DNA of 64,000 nucleotides from Arthrobacter sp. efr-133-R2A-120 (GTDB lineage: Bacteria; Actinomycetota; Actinomycetes; Actinomycetales; Micrococcaceae). The position numbers and the translations under genes were made by a program. The DNA lies in contig NZ_JARVRF010000015.1 of NCBI RefSeq assembly GCF_030209835.1, positions 62,001 to 126,000 of the forward strand, written 5' to 3'. Shown here piece by piece: positions 9,071 through 18,290 of this stretch (the first letter of the stretch is position 1; the number at the start of each line of letters is the position of its first letter). The notes below the pieces were generated by a model. It ran no database searches. It was not told the origin of the DNA and saw only the letters and a list, made by a program, of their open reading frames with translations.

Positions 9071-10303
9071 ATGGCGTCGCAAAGGAAACGCAAGACCGGG
9101 AAGATTCTCGGAATCATGGGGATGTTTACCGGCGTTGCGGCCGGAGGAATCGGTGTTGCAACCGCCCCGAATTGGCTGGGCACAGCTGTGGAGTCCGAAT
9201 CGCGATCGCCGCAGCGCACCGACGCCGGGCTGGCGTCCGCGGTTGTGAAGGCAGTGGAACTGGGAATCACGCCCCTTGACGGTGCGCGCGAAGTGAATCC
9301 GGCCGTCGGGCCTTCCGTGAAAGCCGTACACGGCACGCTGAAGGACGTCGAACTCGTCCCGGCCAAGGGCGGCCAGGCCATCAGGGGAACCATGAGCGCT
9401 GACGGCAGCACCTGGTCCACGCTGGGTCCCTTGGCTTTCAACACTGAGTACCGTTACGGGTTTTCCGTTGTTGACGGCGCGGGCCGGGTAACCCGGAAGA
9501 CACAATCCTTCACCACGGTGTCCACGCCCAATGAGGCCAATGCCGTAGTGTTCCCCAACGACGGTTCCATCATGGGTTCGGGGCAACCCATCGAAATCAA
9601 CTTCAGCGAGCCTGTGGCGGATAAAGCCGCCATGGAACAGGCGGTGAAGATCAGTGTTTCCTCGGGCCAGGAAGTGGCCTGGCGCTGGTACTCGGACCGG
9701 AAAGTGCGGATCCGCCCGCAGGCATTCTGGGCCGCCGGCACGAGCGTCACAGTGGACATGCCCTTGTTCGGCAGGGACTTCGGCAACGGAATGATCGGCA
9801 ACTCCAACACCAAGGCCACGTTCAAGACCGGTCCGCGGCGGATAGCCGTGGTGGACGACGCCACCAAGACCATGAACGTGTATTTCGACGGCGCACTCGT
9901 CAAGACCGCTCCTGTCACACTCGGCAGCCTGGACTGGCTCTCGCCCACCGGCTACGCCGTGATCATGGAGCAGGAACGCCACTCCAAGTTCAACGCCGGC
10001 AGCATCGGCCTCAAACCCGGTGACAAGGGCTACTACGCGCCGCTCGTCGTCGAGCACGCGAACCGGCTCACGAACTCCGGGGTGTATGTGCACCAAGCGC
10101 TTCCATCTGCCTATGGGGCCGTTGGCGTAGACAACGTCTCGCACGGCTGCGTTGGCTTGCTCCCGGCCGACGCCGCCTGGTTCTTCAACAACATGCGGAC
10201 GGGGGATGTGGTCCAGGTCCTGAACACCGGAGCCCCCGCGGTGGAACCGCTTGAAGGCTTCGGCGACTGGAACATTGCCTGGGCCAGCTACGCGAAGCGC
10301 TGA
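9071..10303 (+). CDS. L,D-transpeptidase with Ig-like domains, second paralogue
   Basis: 410 residues from ATG 9071, with GGAG 7 nt upstream; upstream in-frame starts from 9017 lack a ribosome site. Layout equals the preceding gene: an N-terminal membrane segment (about residues 13-36), two Ig-like domains and a YkuD domain with NVSHGCVGLLP around the catalytic cysteine. Both paralogues end in a nearly identical GFGDWNI..A.YA tail. A -10-like TAGACT at 9012-9017 suggests its own promoter. It converges on the RDD gene. A tandem duplication with divergence is the simplest origin. Confidence 0.9.
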   Translation: MASQRKRKTGKILGIMGMFTGVAAGGIGVATAPNWLGTAVESESRSPQRTDAGLASAVVKAVELGITPLDGAREVNPAVGPSVKAVHGTLKDVELVPAKGGQAIRGTMSADGSTWSTLGPLAFNTEYRYGFSVVDGAGRVTRKTQSFTTVSTPNEANAVVFPNDGSIMGSGQPIEINFSEPVADKAAMEQAVKISVSSGQEVAWRWYSDRKVRIRPQAFWAAGTSVTVDMPLFGRDFGNGMIGNSNTKATFKTGPRRIAVVDDATKTMNVYFDGALVKTAPVTLGSLDWLSPTGYAVIMEQERHSKFNAGSIGLKPGDKGYYAPLVVEHANRLTNSGVYVHQALPSAYGAVGVDNVSHGCVGLLPADAAWFFNNMRTGDVVQVLNTGAPAVEPLEGFGDWNIAWASYAKR

Positions 10304-10368
10304 GCGCTGCCGGGACTTGCCGCAGTGGTGCCCGATGGCGGCGCGCACCTCGCGTGCCGGCTGCTTGG

Positions 10369-11181
10369 CTAGCGGGTGAACGGGAGCCTGTTGAGTCGAT
10401 CCCCGACGACGGCGCTGCGTTGTTCTGCGCGGCGCAGCCGTTCCAGGTCCCGGTTTCGCCGCTCACCCAATACTGCGTGCAGGTAGCCTTCCGGCGTCGT
10501 TCCCGGCGGCGGTGGTGGGGCGACGTAAGCCGCCAGTTCGGTCGCGAGGGCCGCGGCCAAGTGGGCGCGCGAGTCGGGAGCCATCCGCGAGGCCTGCTGG
10601 ATGAACTGTGATGCCCGCCGCGCCGTGCCGTCCGGAACCCTGCCGATATCCGCGAGCCCCACCCACACCTGCAAATGCGGGGGCGCGAAGGGGAGGATTT
10701 TGGGTTCAGCAGGAACCCGCTGTCTGAGCGAATACGTTCCGGCCACGACGTCTCCGAGCCTCTTCGCCTTGTCGTTGAACAGCGCCACGGCGATCGCCAA
10801 TCCGCCGAACGTCGCGTAGATCTCCAGGAAGCCGATCAACCCGCGGATCACCGCGTGCCGGAAACGGATGGATCCGCCGTCGTCGCGCACGATCCTGAGC
10901 CCGGTAGCCAGCTTGCCCAGCGAGCGGCCGCGGCTCAGCGTCTCCACCGCCACGGGGACCACCACGAGGCACAACACCACGCTGGACAAGGCCATGGCAC
11001 GGCCCGCCGCCGGGTCCACATCCGGAGCCACCGCACTGAGCAGGAACAACAGACCCAACAGCAAAACAATCTGAACCAGGACGTCGAGCATGAGCCCAAG
11101 GGCCCTCGCCCCGAACGATGCCGGCCGCAGTTCAAGGACCACGGCCTCGCCGGTAATGATCGAACTCAAGCCCGCCCCCAA
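10369..11181 (-). CDS. RDD family membrane protein
   Basis: 270 residues. The N-terminal half (SSIITGEAVVLELRPASFG, then ARALGLMLDV) with several membrane segments to about residue 155 is an RDD domain; the arginine-aspartate pattern is seen in LSRGRSLGKLATGLRIVRDDGG. The remaining ~110 residues are soluble and basic and end near the next gene. Function is unknown; some RDD proteins act as ion exchangers. The annotated start is TTG 11181, but TTG 11169, giving the family-like beginning SSIITGEA, is at least as likely. Divergent from the SpoIIM-like gene. Confidence 0.75.
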   Translation of the reverse strand: MGAGLSSIITGEAVVLELRPASFGARALGLMLDVLVQIVLLLGLLFLLSAVAPDVDPAAGRAMALSSVVLCLVVVPVAVETLSRGRSLGKLATGLRIVRDDGGSIRFRHAVIRGLIGFLEIYATFGGLAIAVALFNDKAKRLGDVVAGTYSLRQRVPAEPKILPFAPPHLQVWVGLADIGRVPDGTARRASQFIQQASRMAPDSRAHLAAALATELAAYVAPPPPPGTTPEGYLHAVLGERRNRDLERLRRAEQRSAVVGDRLNRLPFTR

Positions 11182-11296
11182 GCATTGCCACGATGTCTGC
11201 AGGACCGGACGGCTCCCGCTGGATCGAGTCTAGCCGCGGCCACGGATGCGGAGCAGGGGTTGCCCGGATGTCGGGACTGTTGGGGAGGGTTGGGAT

Positions 11297-11302
11297 TAGG
11301 GT
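11297..11302 (+). promoter_or_regulatory. -10 element TAGGGT of a probable leaderless promoter
   Basis: TAGGGT ends 6 nt before GTG 11309, and no ribosome-binding sequence fits in between. Confidence 0.6.
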
Positions 11303-11308
11303 AGAGCC

Positions 11309-12301
11309 GTGGACATGGATGCCTTCTCTGTCGTGAACGGGACCAAATGGTCCCGCTTGCACGAGCTCGCGCACAAACGACGCCTTGACGGCGGCGAAGC
11401 CGACGAGCTTCTGCGTTTGTACCAAGTGGTGTCATCACACTTGTCCCTCATCCGCTCCGTGGCCCCGGAGAGCGCACTCTCCGCCTCGTTGTCGGCGGCC
11501 CTCGCCCAGGCCCGTACCCGCTTCACCGGGGCACGGTCGAATTTCATGGAAGACCTCGCCCGCTTTTTTGTGGTGTCCCTGCCGGCCGCGTTCTACCGCT
11601 TGCGGTGGCTCACGGTCTGCTGCGGGGTTTTCTTCTGCCTTGTGGCGGCGGCTTATACGCTCTGGATCGGATCGTCCCCGGACGCCCTGAGGGCCTTGGG
11701 AAGCAACGATGCCGTGAAGCAGTACGTCGAGCATGACTTCGTCGGCTACTACTCCGAGAACCCTGCTGCGTCCTTCGCAGGTGCTGTCTGGACCAACAAT
11801 GCCTGGATCGGGGCGCAGGCCGTAGCCTTGGGCATCACCGGCTTCTGGGTGCCGTACATGCTGTTCTCGAATGCACAGGGCGTGGGAGTCGCTGCGGGAG
11901 TCTTTGCCGCCACCGGCAAGATGGATGTGTTTTTCAGCTACATCCTCCCGCACGGCCTCATGGAGCTGACGGCCGTCTTCATCGCCTCCGCCGGCGGTCT
12001 CCGCATTTTCTGGGCCCTGGTTTCCCCAGGCCCGCGCCGCAGGATGCAGGCAGTGGCGGACGAGGGGCGTTCGCTGATCACGGTGGCCCTCGGCCTGGTG
12101 CTTGTCCTGTTCGTTTCCGGACTCGTCGAGGCCTTTGTGACGCCCAGCCCGCTTCCGGTTTGGGCCAAGATCCTGATCGGTTCGCTCGTTCTCGCGGCAT
12201 ACTGGGTCTATGCCTTGGTGCTGGGCGGGCGGGCATTCCGTGCCGGCGCTACAGGCGACCTGGACGCAAACGACGCCGGTTATCGGGAGATCGCCGCCTG
12301 A
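11309..12301 (+). CDS. Stage II sporulation protein M-like membrane protein
   Basis: 330 residues. A soluble N-terminal helical part (KWSRLHELAHKRRLDGGEAD, then LLRLYQ) is followed by five or so membrane segments from about residue 95. The stretch NNAWIGAQAVALGITGFW, then PHGLMELTAVFIASAGG, is the SpoIIM/DUF95 signature; the family is widespread in non-sporulating actinobacteria. It is divergent from the RDD gene, a pairing often seen beside MoxR/DUF58/transglutaminase operons; here that operon lies about 7 kb downstream. Start: GTG 11309, apparently leaderless. Confidence 0.85.
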   Translation: MDMDAFSVVNGTKWSRLHELAHKRRLDGGEADELLRLYQVVSSHLSLIRSVAPESALSASLSAALAQARTRFTGARSNFMEDLARFFVVSLPAAFYRLRWLTVCCGVFFCLVAAAYTLWIGSSPDALRALGSNDAVKQYVEHDFVGYYSENPAASFAGAVWTNNAWIGAQAVALGITGFWVPYMLFSNAQGVGVAAGVFAATGKMDVFFSYILPHGLMELTAVFIASAGGLRIFWALVSPGPRRRMQAVADEGRSLITVALGLVLVLFVSGLVEAFVTPSPLPVWAKILIGSLVLAAYWVYALVLGGRAFRAGATGDLDANDAGYREIAA

Positions 12302-12447
12302 CGGCTCCCGGGTCCGGCCGCAATCCGGCGTTCGCCGGGGTGGCTCATCGTCTGTCTGCGAGGGCTGACGGTAGGCTCGAAGGCAGAGAAGATTGCCAGC
12401 GGACCGTTCCTGCTCAGGCATGTGAATCCTACGGAAGTGAAATCCAA

Positions 12448-13641
12448 GTGACCGAGAAGAGCCCCATCCCCAAAGACCCGGACGCGGATATCCACGACGA
12501 CGGCGATGAGCCGGCCTTCGAATGGATGAAGCCTGCTCCCAAGTCCACGGCCGCTGACGCTCGCCCGGCACGGGCTGCTGACGGAGACCAGGACACTTCG
12601 GCGAAGCGGATGCCCCAAGAGGGCAGGCCGGGAGCCGGGTCCGCGTCAGGGGCAGTTGCAGGCGGGGCCGCACGGCCCCTGGCCGGACGGCCCGTGGATG
12701 GACAGCCTGCGGGAGGACAACAGCCGGAGAGCCGGGCAGACCGCAAAGCCGCTGAAGCAGCGGAGGCCGGGCCGGAACCGGCCCTCTTCGCGGAACCTCT
12801 GCCGACGTCGGCCCTTCAGGTCCGCCCGCCGGAGGCCGAGGTGGAACGTCGAAACCATGAGCGGGAGCAGGCCGCCAACGCCAAGCCTGTGGCGCCGCGT
12901 ATTTTCCAAGTCCTGCTGGCCGTTTTCTACCCGGTGGTCCTCCTGGTGCTGGCAATCCGCGCCGTGGCTAGTCCGCTGTTTTTGTGGGTCGAGTATTACC
13001 GGCCGGGATTCCCCGGCGACGGCTATGGTTTCAACGCCGACGACCGGATGACCTATGGTTCCTATGCCCTGGACTATCTCAGCAACTGGTCCGGGCCACG
13101 CTACTTGGGGGACCTTGTCAACCAGAACGGCGAGAAGCTGTTCAAGGAGGGCGAAGTTTCGCACATGGCCGACGTCAAGACCGTGATGCTCTCCGCGTTC
13201 GGTGCCGGGGCCCTCATGATCATCATCGGCATCATCGCAATGATCTATCTGCGCAAGCGAAGCACGGGCGGGATCCGCCGCGGCCTGTTTGCCGGTTCGA
13301 TCGTCACCTTGGTGCTCATCCTGGGACTGGGCACGCTTGCCGCACTGGGCTGGCAGCAGTTCTTCACGGACTTTCACCACATCTTCTTCGCCAACGGCAC
13401 CTGGACATTCGCGCTCGACGACACGTTGATCCGATTGTTCCCGGGACAGTACTGGATGGACTCCGGGATTGCGATCGGTGCCCTGGTCTTCATCACTGCC
13501 CTGCTGACGCTCATCTTCACCTGGCCTACCCGCCGTCGTCGCGGACTTTCTCCGAAGAACGAGGCCGCAGCGGAAGGCGCCGCGAAGGCTGAGGATGCAG
13601 ACGCAGAGGCCCGCGCGGAGGCCGGTGCGCCCGAGAAGTAA
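12448..13641 (+). CDS. TIGR01906 (DUF1461) family integral membrane protein
   Basis: 397 residues from GTG 12448 with GGAAG about 9 nt upstream; longer frames to 12160 run through the preceding spacer and are not family-like. The first ~145 residues are low-complexity, rich in Pro, Ala, Asp and Glu. Then come four membrane segments (about residues 155-180, 250-270, 285-305, 345-365) separated by a conserved loop (WVEYYRPGFPGDGYGF, then DDRMTYGSYALDYL) typical of TIGR01906. Function is unknown. The C-terminus is acidic and alanine-rich. Confidence 0.8.
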   Translation: MTEKSPIPKDPDADIHDDGDEPAFEWMKPAPKSTAADARPARAADGDQDTSAKRMPQEGRPGAGSASGAVAGGAARPLAGRPVDGQPAGGQQPESRADRKAAEAAEAGPEPALFAEPLPTSALQVRPPEAEVERRNHEREQAANAKPVAPRIFQVLLAVFYPVVLLVLAIRAVASPLFLWVEYYRPGFPGDGYGFNADDRMTYGSYALDYLSNWSGPRYLGDLVNQNGEKLFKEGEVSHMADVKTVMLSAFGAGALMIIIGIIAMIYLRKRSTGGIRRGLFAGSIVTLVLILGLGTLAALGWQQFFTDFHHIFFANGTWTFALDDTLIRLFPGQYWMDSGIAIGALVFITALLTLIFTWPTRRRRGLSPKNEAAAEGAAKAEDADAEARAEAGAPEK

Positions 13642-13658
13642 CGCTTCGCCTACAACGG

Positions 13659-13706
13659 AAAAAGCGGCCCGTCTGGGAATTTCCAATTCCGAGGCGGGCC
13701 GCTTTT
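13659..13706. terminator. Bidirectional intrinsic terminator
   Basis: AAAAAGCGGCCCG and CGGGCCGCTTTTT flank a ~20-nt loop. The stem has A-runs on one side and T-runs on the other, so it can serve both the TIGR01906 gene (+) and the convergent mannosyltransferase gene (-). Confidence 0.9.
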
Positions 13707-13742
13707 TGTGTGGGTGCTGTCCCGACCTTCCGGGCAGGCGCC

Positions 13743-15389
13743 TTAGATCCAGGACGGCATCCACATGCGCATGCGCCAGTCCTGGTAGCTGATCACTTCC
13801 GCTGTCCACACCGGATAGAAGAACGCCGACAGCAGGACGGCAAGGACCACCACAAGGCCGACCAGGTACAGGCCGGAGCGGCGGCGCCACGGCGGAGCGT
13901 CGCTCCTACCGAGCACTAGTCCCAATCCATAGACGAGAGCCAAGATCAGGAAGGGCTCGAAGGAAAGCGCATAGAAGTAGAACATGGTGCGTTCCGGATA
14001 CATGAACCACGGCAAATACCCGGCGGCGACCCCGGCCAAGATTGCTCCTGCCCGCCAGTCGCGCCGTCCTGCCCACCAGAACAGCACCACGAAGAGCGCA
14101 ATCGTGGCACCCCACCAGACCACCGGGTTGCCGACCGACAGGATCGCCGAAGTGCAGTTGGGCAGATCGCAGCCGGAAGTTCCCTGCTTGGGGGACTCAT
14201 AGTAGAACGACGTGGGCCGCCCCATGATGAGCCAGGTCCACGGACTCGCCGAATACGGGTGCGGAGAGCTGAGGCCCTGATGGAAGTTGTAGGCCTGCAC
14301 GTGGTAGTACGCCAGGGAGCGCAACGGCCCGGGAATCCATCCCCACGCGGCAGAGGGATTCGTATCGGCCCAATGCCGGTAATAGGCGTCCTTGGAAAGG
14401 AACCAGCCCGTCCACGTGGACAGATACACGGCACTTGCCACAGGGATCATGGTGAAGAACGCCGGAATGCCGTCCTTGATGACCGCGGCGCTGGGCCAAC
14501 TCCGGATGCCCGCAATGCGCCTCGCGCTCATGTCCCAGAACACCGTCATAAGGCCGAAACCTGCCACGAAGAACAGTGCCGACCACTTGGTTCCAACCGC
14601 CAGGCCAAGGCAGACACCGGCCGCCAGCCGCCACCACCGGAATCCGAGCCACGGCCCTGAGGCGAGGTGCAACGCCGTCGGTCGGCCGTCCTTGGAGGCG
14701 CCAGCCAGGGCGGCAAGCCGTGCCGCCAGACGGCGCCGTCCGTCGTCGCGGTCCATCAGCAGGGCACCAAAGGCTGCGAGCAGCCAAAACATCAGGAAGA
14801 TGTCCAGCAGGGAGGTCCGCGACAGGACCAAGTGGTGGCCGTCGACGGCGAGCAACAGACCCGCGGCCGCGCCCAGGATGTGGGAACGGAACAGCTTCAG
14901 GGCGATCAAGGCGATCAGGAAGATGGAAAGAGTGCCCGTCAGGGCCGCGGAAAACCTCCAGCCGAAGGAGTTGTCCGAACCGAAGAGCCACATCCCGAAG
15001 GCGATCATCCATTTCCCGACCGGGGGATGCACCACGTACTCGGGAGAGTTGAGCAGGACGTTGGGGTTGCCTGCATTGAAGGCATCGTTGGCCTTGTCCG
15101 GCCAGGCCCGCTCGTATCCGCTGACCAGGAACGAGTAGGCATCCTTGACGTAATACGTCTCGTCGAAGACGAGGCCATGAGGGTCATCGAGGCGGACAAA
15201 ACGCAGGATCCCGCCGATGACCGCCGTGACGGTGGGGATCAGCCAGAACCACAGCCTCAAGGACGGCGGATAATCGCGCCAGCTTTGGATGCTGCCAATG
15301 AGCCGCGTCCGCAGGGCCTCGGCCGTGAAAGCCTCCCGGGGCCGTATCAGCCAGGTTTGCGGGGCGGGGCGCACGGAGGTATCGGTCAC
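13743..15389 (-). CDS. pmt: Dolichyl-phosphate-mannose--protein mannosyltransferase (GT39)
   Basis: 548 residues from GTG 15389. Transfers mannose from polyprenyl-phosphate-mannose to Ser/Thr of proteins during Sec export. The first extracytoplasmic loop carries the catalytic acidic pair in LVFDETYYVKDA, followed by NSPEYVVHPPVGKWMI; about ten membrane segments follow, with the conserved C-terminal region (YPERTMFYFYALSFEPFLIL) of bacterial Pmt. The -10 element sits 7 nt before the start, so the mRNA is probably leaderless. It is divergent from rsmI, with 68 bp between starts. Confidence 0.93.
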   Translation of the reverse strand: MTDTSVRPAPQTWLIRPREAFTAEALRTRLIGSIQSWRDYPPSLRLWFWLIPTVTAVIGGILRFVRLDDPHGLVFDETYYVKDAYSFLVSGYERAWPDKANDAFNAGNPNVLLNSPEYVVHPPVGKWMIAFGMWLFGSDNSFGWRFSAALTGTLSIFLIALIALKLFRSHILGAAAGLLLAVDGHHLVLSRTSLLDIFLMFWLLAAFGALLMDRDDGRRRLAARLAALAGASKDGRPTALHLASGPWLGFRWWRLAAGVCLGLAVGTKWSALFFVAGFGLMTVFWDMSARRIAGIRSWPSAAVIKDGIPAFFTMIPVASAVYLSTWTGWFLSKDAYYRHWADTNPSAAWGWIPGPLRSLAYYHVQAYNFHQGLSSPHPYSASPWTWLIMGRPTSFYYESPKQGTSGCDLPNCTSAILSVGNPVVWWGATIALFVVLFWWAGRRDWRAGAILAGVAAGYLPWFMYPERTMFYFYALSFEPFLILALVYGLGLVLGRSDAPPWRRRSGLYLVGLVVVLAVLLSAFFYPVWTAEVISYQDWRMRMWMPSWI

Positions 15390-15396
15390 TCAGCCC

Positions 15397-15402
15397 ATGC
15401 TA
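15397..15402 (-). promoter_or_regulatory. -10 element TAGCAT (minus strand), leaderless pmt promoter
   Basis: On the minus strand TAGCAT ends 7 nt before GTG 15389. It shares the 68-bp divergent region with the rsmI promoter. Confidence 0.6.
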
Positions 15403-15445
15403 CCTTTTGCCTCCGGGAGCTCCCTGAAAGCCCTAGCGGGGGCAT

Positions 15446-15451
15446 TAGGCT
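15446..15451 (+). promoter_or_regulatory. -10 element TAGGCT, leaderless rsmI promoter
   Basis: TAGGCT ends 6 nt before GTG 15458. Confidence 0.6.
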
Positions 15452-15457
15452 TGTTGG

Positions 15458-16381
15458 GTGACTGAACAGCTGAGCTCCCCGGATGAAACCACCGTTACTG
15501 ACTCGGCGGAGGCCCTTGAGGCGCAGGCGCTTCCTGCCCTGCCCGATGGCGTAGGCCGGATAGTGCTGGCTGCCACTCCCATCGGGAACGTAGGCGATGC
15601 CTCCAGCCGGCTCATCGAGTTGTTGCAGACAGCCGACATTGTTGCCGCGGAGGACACCCGGCGCCTGCATCGGCTGGTCCAGTCGCTCGGCATCACCGTG
15701 TCGGGCCGGGTCATCAGCTACCACGAGCACAACGAAGCCGCCAAGACCGAGGAACTGCTGGATCACGTCCGGGCCGGCAAGACCATCATCATGGTGAGCG
15801 ACGCCGGCATGCCCGCAGTGTCCGACCCCGGCTTCCGCCTCGTGGAGGGAGCCGTGGCAGCAGGGCTCTTCGTCACCGCCTTCCCCGGCCCGTCCGCCGT
15901 GTTGACTGCCTTGGCGCTATCCGGGCTGCCCACGGACCGGTTCTGCTTCGAAGGATTCCTGCCCCGCAAGGCCGGAGAACGCAGCTCCCGGCTTGCGGAT
16001 CTTGCCAATGAACGCCGGACGATGGTGTTCTTCGAGGCCCCGCACAGGCTTGAGCCAATGCTCCGTGCCTTGCACGAGCGGTTCGGCCCGGACCGCCGCA
16101 TCGCCGTTTGCCGCGAATTGACGAAGACCTACGAGGAAGTCATCCGGGGAACCGTCCGGGAACTGCTCGAGTGGGCTGAAAACAACGAGGTTCGCGGCGA
16201 GATTGCCGTCGTCGTGGCGGGCGCCCCCGAGCAGGCGCCGGGCAAGCCCGAAGACCACGTTGCCGCTGTCAATGAACTCATCGCCAAGGGCGTCAGGCTC
16301 AAGGAAGCGGTGGCCGCAGTGGCCGAAGACGCCCGCATCAGCAAGCGCGAACTGTACTCTGCCGTGCTCGCGGCGCGGTAG
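15458..16381 (+). CDS. rsmI: 16S rRNA (cytidine(1402)-2'-O)-methyltransferase
   Basis: 307 residues. SAM-dependent 2'-O-methylation of C1402 in the ribosomal decoding site. Motifs: LAATPIGNVGDASSR, VAAEDTRRLHRLV, SYHEHNE, MVSDAGMPAVSDPGFRLV, then FPGPSAVLTALALSGLP and FEGFLPRKAGER, in tetrapyrrole-methylase order. The GTG start gives about 25 extra residues before the conserved strand, as in other actinobacteria. Cytosolic; apparently monocistronic. Confidence 0.95.
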   Translation: MTEQLSSPDETTVTDSAEALEAQALPALPDGVGRIVLAATPIGNVGDASSRLIELLQTADIVAAEDTRRLHRLVQSLGITVSGRVISYHEHNEAAKTEELLDHVRAGKTIIMVSDAGMPAVSDPGFRLVEGAVAAGLFVTAFPGPSAVLTALALSGLPTDRFCFEGFLPRKAGERSSRLADLANERRTMVFFEAPHRLEPMLRALHERFGPDRRIAVCRELTKTYEEVIRGTVRELLEWAENNEVRGEIAVVVAGAPEQAPGKPEDHVAAVNELIAKGVRLKEAVAAVAEDARISKRELYSAVLAAR

Positions 16382-16446
16382 GGCGGTGCCCTCCGCGCGG
16401 TAGGGCTGTGCTCGCATCGCGGTAGCTTCAGGCCCAACCCGGGGGC

Positions 16447-16460
16447 TGTGCAACTGCACA
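16447..16460. promoter_or_regulatory. Palindrome TGTGCA-AC-TGCACA upstream of the dehydrogenase gene
   Basis: An exact 14-bp inverted repeat lies about 130 bp before the aldehyde dehydrogenase start, in an otherwise gene-free 211-bp spacer. It resembles a regulator half-site pair but has a 6-bp core between TGTG and CACA, too short for the CRP/GlxR consensus. Confidence 0.35.
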
Positions 16461-16592
16461 AACTCTTGCTCCCGCGGCAGTGCGTGAAGGCGTAGACACT
16501 GCTTCGCGGCGGGCAGTACCGTGACAGTAATTCCACAAAAATCAAGTGTTGGTGCATCTCTACAACGTGCACCGACTGACGAAGGAGTCACT

Positions 16593-18074
16593 GTGACTGT
16601 TACCGCCGATCGCGAAAGCGAACTTCTCGCCTCCGTTCCCACGGGGCTGCTCATCAACGGCCAGTGGCTGCCTGCGGCATCCGGCAAGACCTTCGACGTC
16701 GAGGACCCCGCCACGGGCAAGGTGCTAATGAGTATCGCCGACGCCGGAGCAGAGGACGGCGCCGCGGCACTGGACGCTGCTGCCGCCGCCCAGGCCTCCT
16801 GGGCCCGTACCGCTCCGCGCGAGCGTGGCGAAATCCTGCGCCGCGCGTTCGAACTCGTCACGGCACGCGCCGAAGACTTCGCGCTGCTCATGACCTTGGA
16901 AATGGGCAAGCCCCTGGCCGAAGCCCGCGGCGAAGTAGCCTACGGCGCCGAGTTCCTGCGTTGGTTCTCCGAGGAAGCCGTCCGCGTCAGCGGCCGCTAC
17001 TCCGCAGCCCCGGACGGCAAGAACCGCATCCTGGTCCAGAAGAAGCCGGTTGGTCCGTGCCTTCTGATCACCCCGTGGAACTTCCCGCTGGCCATGGCTA
17101 CCCGCAAGATTGCCCCCGCGGTTGCCGCCGGCTGCACCATGGTGCTCAAGCCCGCCAACCTGACCCCGCTGACCAGCTTGCTCTTCGCCCAGGTCATGCA
17201 GGAAGCCGGCCTGCCCGCGGGCGTGCTCAACGTCATCCAGACCTCCACGGCCGGAGCCGTCACCGGGCCCCTCATCAAGGACGACCGGCTGCGCAAGATC
17301 TCCTTCACGGGCTCCACCGCCGTCGGGCAGGCCCTCATGCGCGAAGCCGCGGACAAGGTCCTGCGCAGCTCCATGGAACTCGGCGGCAACGCACCGTTCG
17401 TGGTCTTCGAAGACGCCGATCTGGACAAAGCCGTCGAAGGCGCCGTCGCCGCCAAGATGCGCAACATGGGCGAGGCTTGCACCGCAGCCAACCGCTTCAT
17501 CGTGCACGACTCCATCGCAGACGCCTTCGCAGACAAGTTCGCTGCCAAGATCTCGGCACTGAACACCGCGCGCGGCACCGAGCCGGACTCCACGGTCGGC
17601 CCGCTGATCGATGGCAAGGCCCGCAACGGCGTGCACGCCCTGGTGTCCGACGCCGTTGCCAACGGCGCGGTTGCCGTCACCGGCGGTGCCCCGGTGGACG
17701 GCCCGGGCTACTTCTACCAGCCCACCGTGCTCAAGAACGTATCCGCGGACGCCCGCATCCTGAAGGAAGAAATCTTCGGACCTGTGGCACCGATCATCAC
17801 ATTCAAGAGCGAAGATGAGGCCATTAACCTCGCCAACAACACCGAATACGGGCTGGTTGCCTATGTCTACACCAGGGACCTGAACCGCGGACTGCGCGTC
17901 AGCGAACGGATCGAGACCGGCATGCTCGGCCTCAACGCCGGCGTCATCTCCAACGCCGCAGCACCTTTCGGTGGGGTAAAGCAGTCCGGCCTGGGCCGTG
18001 AAGGCGGTTTCGAAGGCATCGAGGAATACCTCACCACGCAGTACGTCGGCATCGCGGACCCCTACGCCGACTAG
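16593..18074 (+). CDS. gabD: Succinate-semialdehyde dehydrogenase-type aldehyde dehydrogenase
   Basis: 493 residues from GTG 16593, with GAAGGAG 5 nt upstream; the in-frame GTG at 16521 lacks such a site. NAD(P)-dependent oxidation of an aldehyde, probably succinate semialdehyde to succinate (GABA pathway). Visible: LLITPWNFPLAMATRKIAPA, the cofactor loop SFTGSTAVGQ, catalytic glutamate in SMELGGNAPFVVFEDAD, catalytic cysteine in GEACTAANRF, and the C-terminal PFGGVKQSGLGREGG. Substrate is inferred from the GabD-like PGSxLxx-free core, so another semialdehyde is possible. It is a single gene ending at a hairpin. Confidence 0.88.
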   Translation: MTVTADRESELLASVPTGLLINGQWLPAASGKTFDVEDPATGKVLMSIADAGAEDGAAALDAAAAAQASWARTAPRERGEILRRAFELVTARAEDFALLMTLEMGKPLAEARGEVAYGAEFLRWFSEEAVRVSGRYSAAPDGKNRILVQKKPVGPCLLITPWNFPLAMATRKIAPAVAAGCTMVLKPANLTPLTSLLFAQVMQEAGLPAGVLNVIQTSTAGAVTGPLIKDDRLRKISFTGSTAVGQALMREAADKVLRSSMELGGNAPFVVFEDADLDKAVEGAVAAKMRNMGEACTAANRFIVHDSIADAFADKFAAKISALNTARGTEPDSTVGPLIDGKARNGVHALVSDAVANGAVAVTGGAPVDGPGYFYQPTVLKNVSADARILKEEIFGPVAPIITFKSEDEAINLANNTEYGLVAYVYTRDLNRGLRVSERIETGMLGLNAGVISNAAAPFGGVKQSGLGREGGFEGIEEYLTTQYVGIADPYAD

Positions 18075-18120
18075 CAGGACTTCGGCGGACCTCTCGCAAC
18101 GGGGAACTGCCGTTGAGTGA

Positions 18121-18165
18121 AAGGCAGGGCACCGAACCTTCGGGTTCCGGTGCCCTGCCTTTGCC
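18121..18165 (+). terminator. Hairpin after gabD
   Basis: AGGCAGGGCACCGAACC and GGTTCCGGTGCCCTGCCTT pair around a TTCG loop, 47 bp after the stop; the T-tract is short. Confidence 0.75.
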
Positions 18166-18195
18166 GTTCCAAGCCCAACTGATCCCCACCGCCAC

Positions 18196-18240
18196 CCTCG
18201 CCTCGCGAGCTCGGCCAGGGAACCCTGGCGGCGTGGCCCC
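18196..18240. repeat. Intergenic repeat-family member sharing CTCGGCCAGGGAACC
   Basis: CTCGGCCAGGGAACC (18210-18224) followed by GCGTGGCCC also occurs twice after pth (35453-35550), in both cases between genes. It looks like a short dispersed extragenic element. Confidence 0.5.
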
Positions 18241-18290
18241 TCACTGTCGTTTTAGGCGCCCATAACGACAACAACTGCTAGTGAGTTGGG

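Noticed and set aside
16447-16460. CRP/GlxR operator before gabD
   Set aside because: TGTG and CACA are separated by 6 bp, not the 8 bp of the consensus, so it is listed only as a palindrome.
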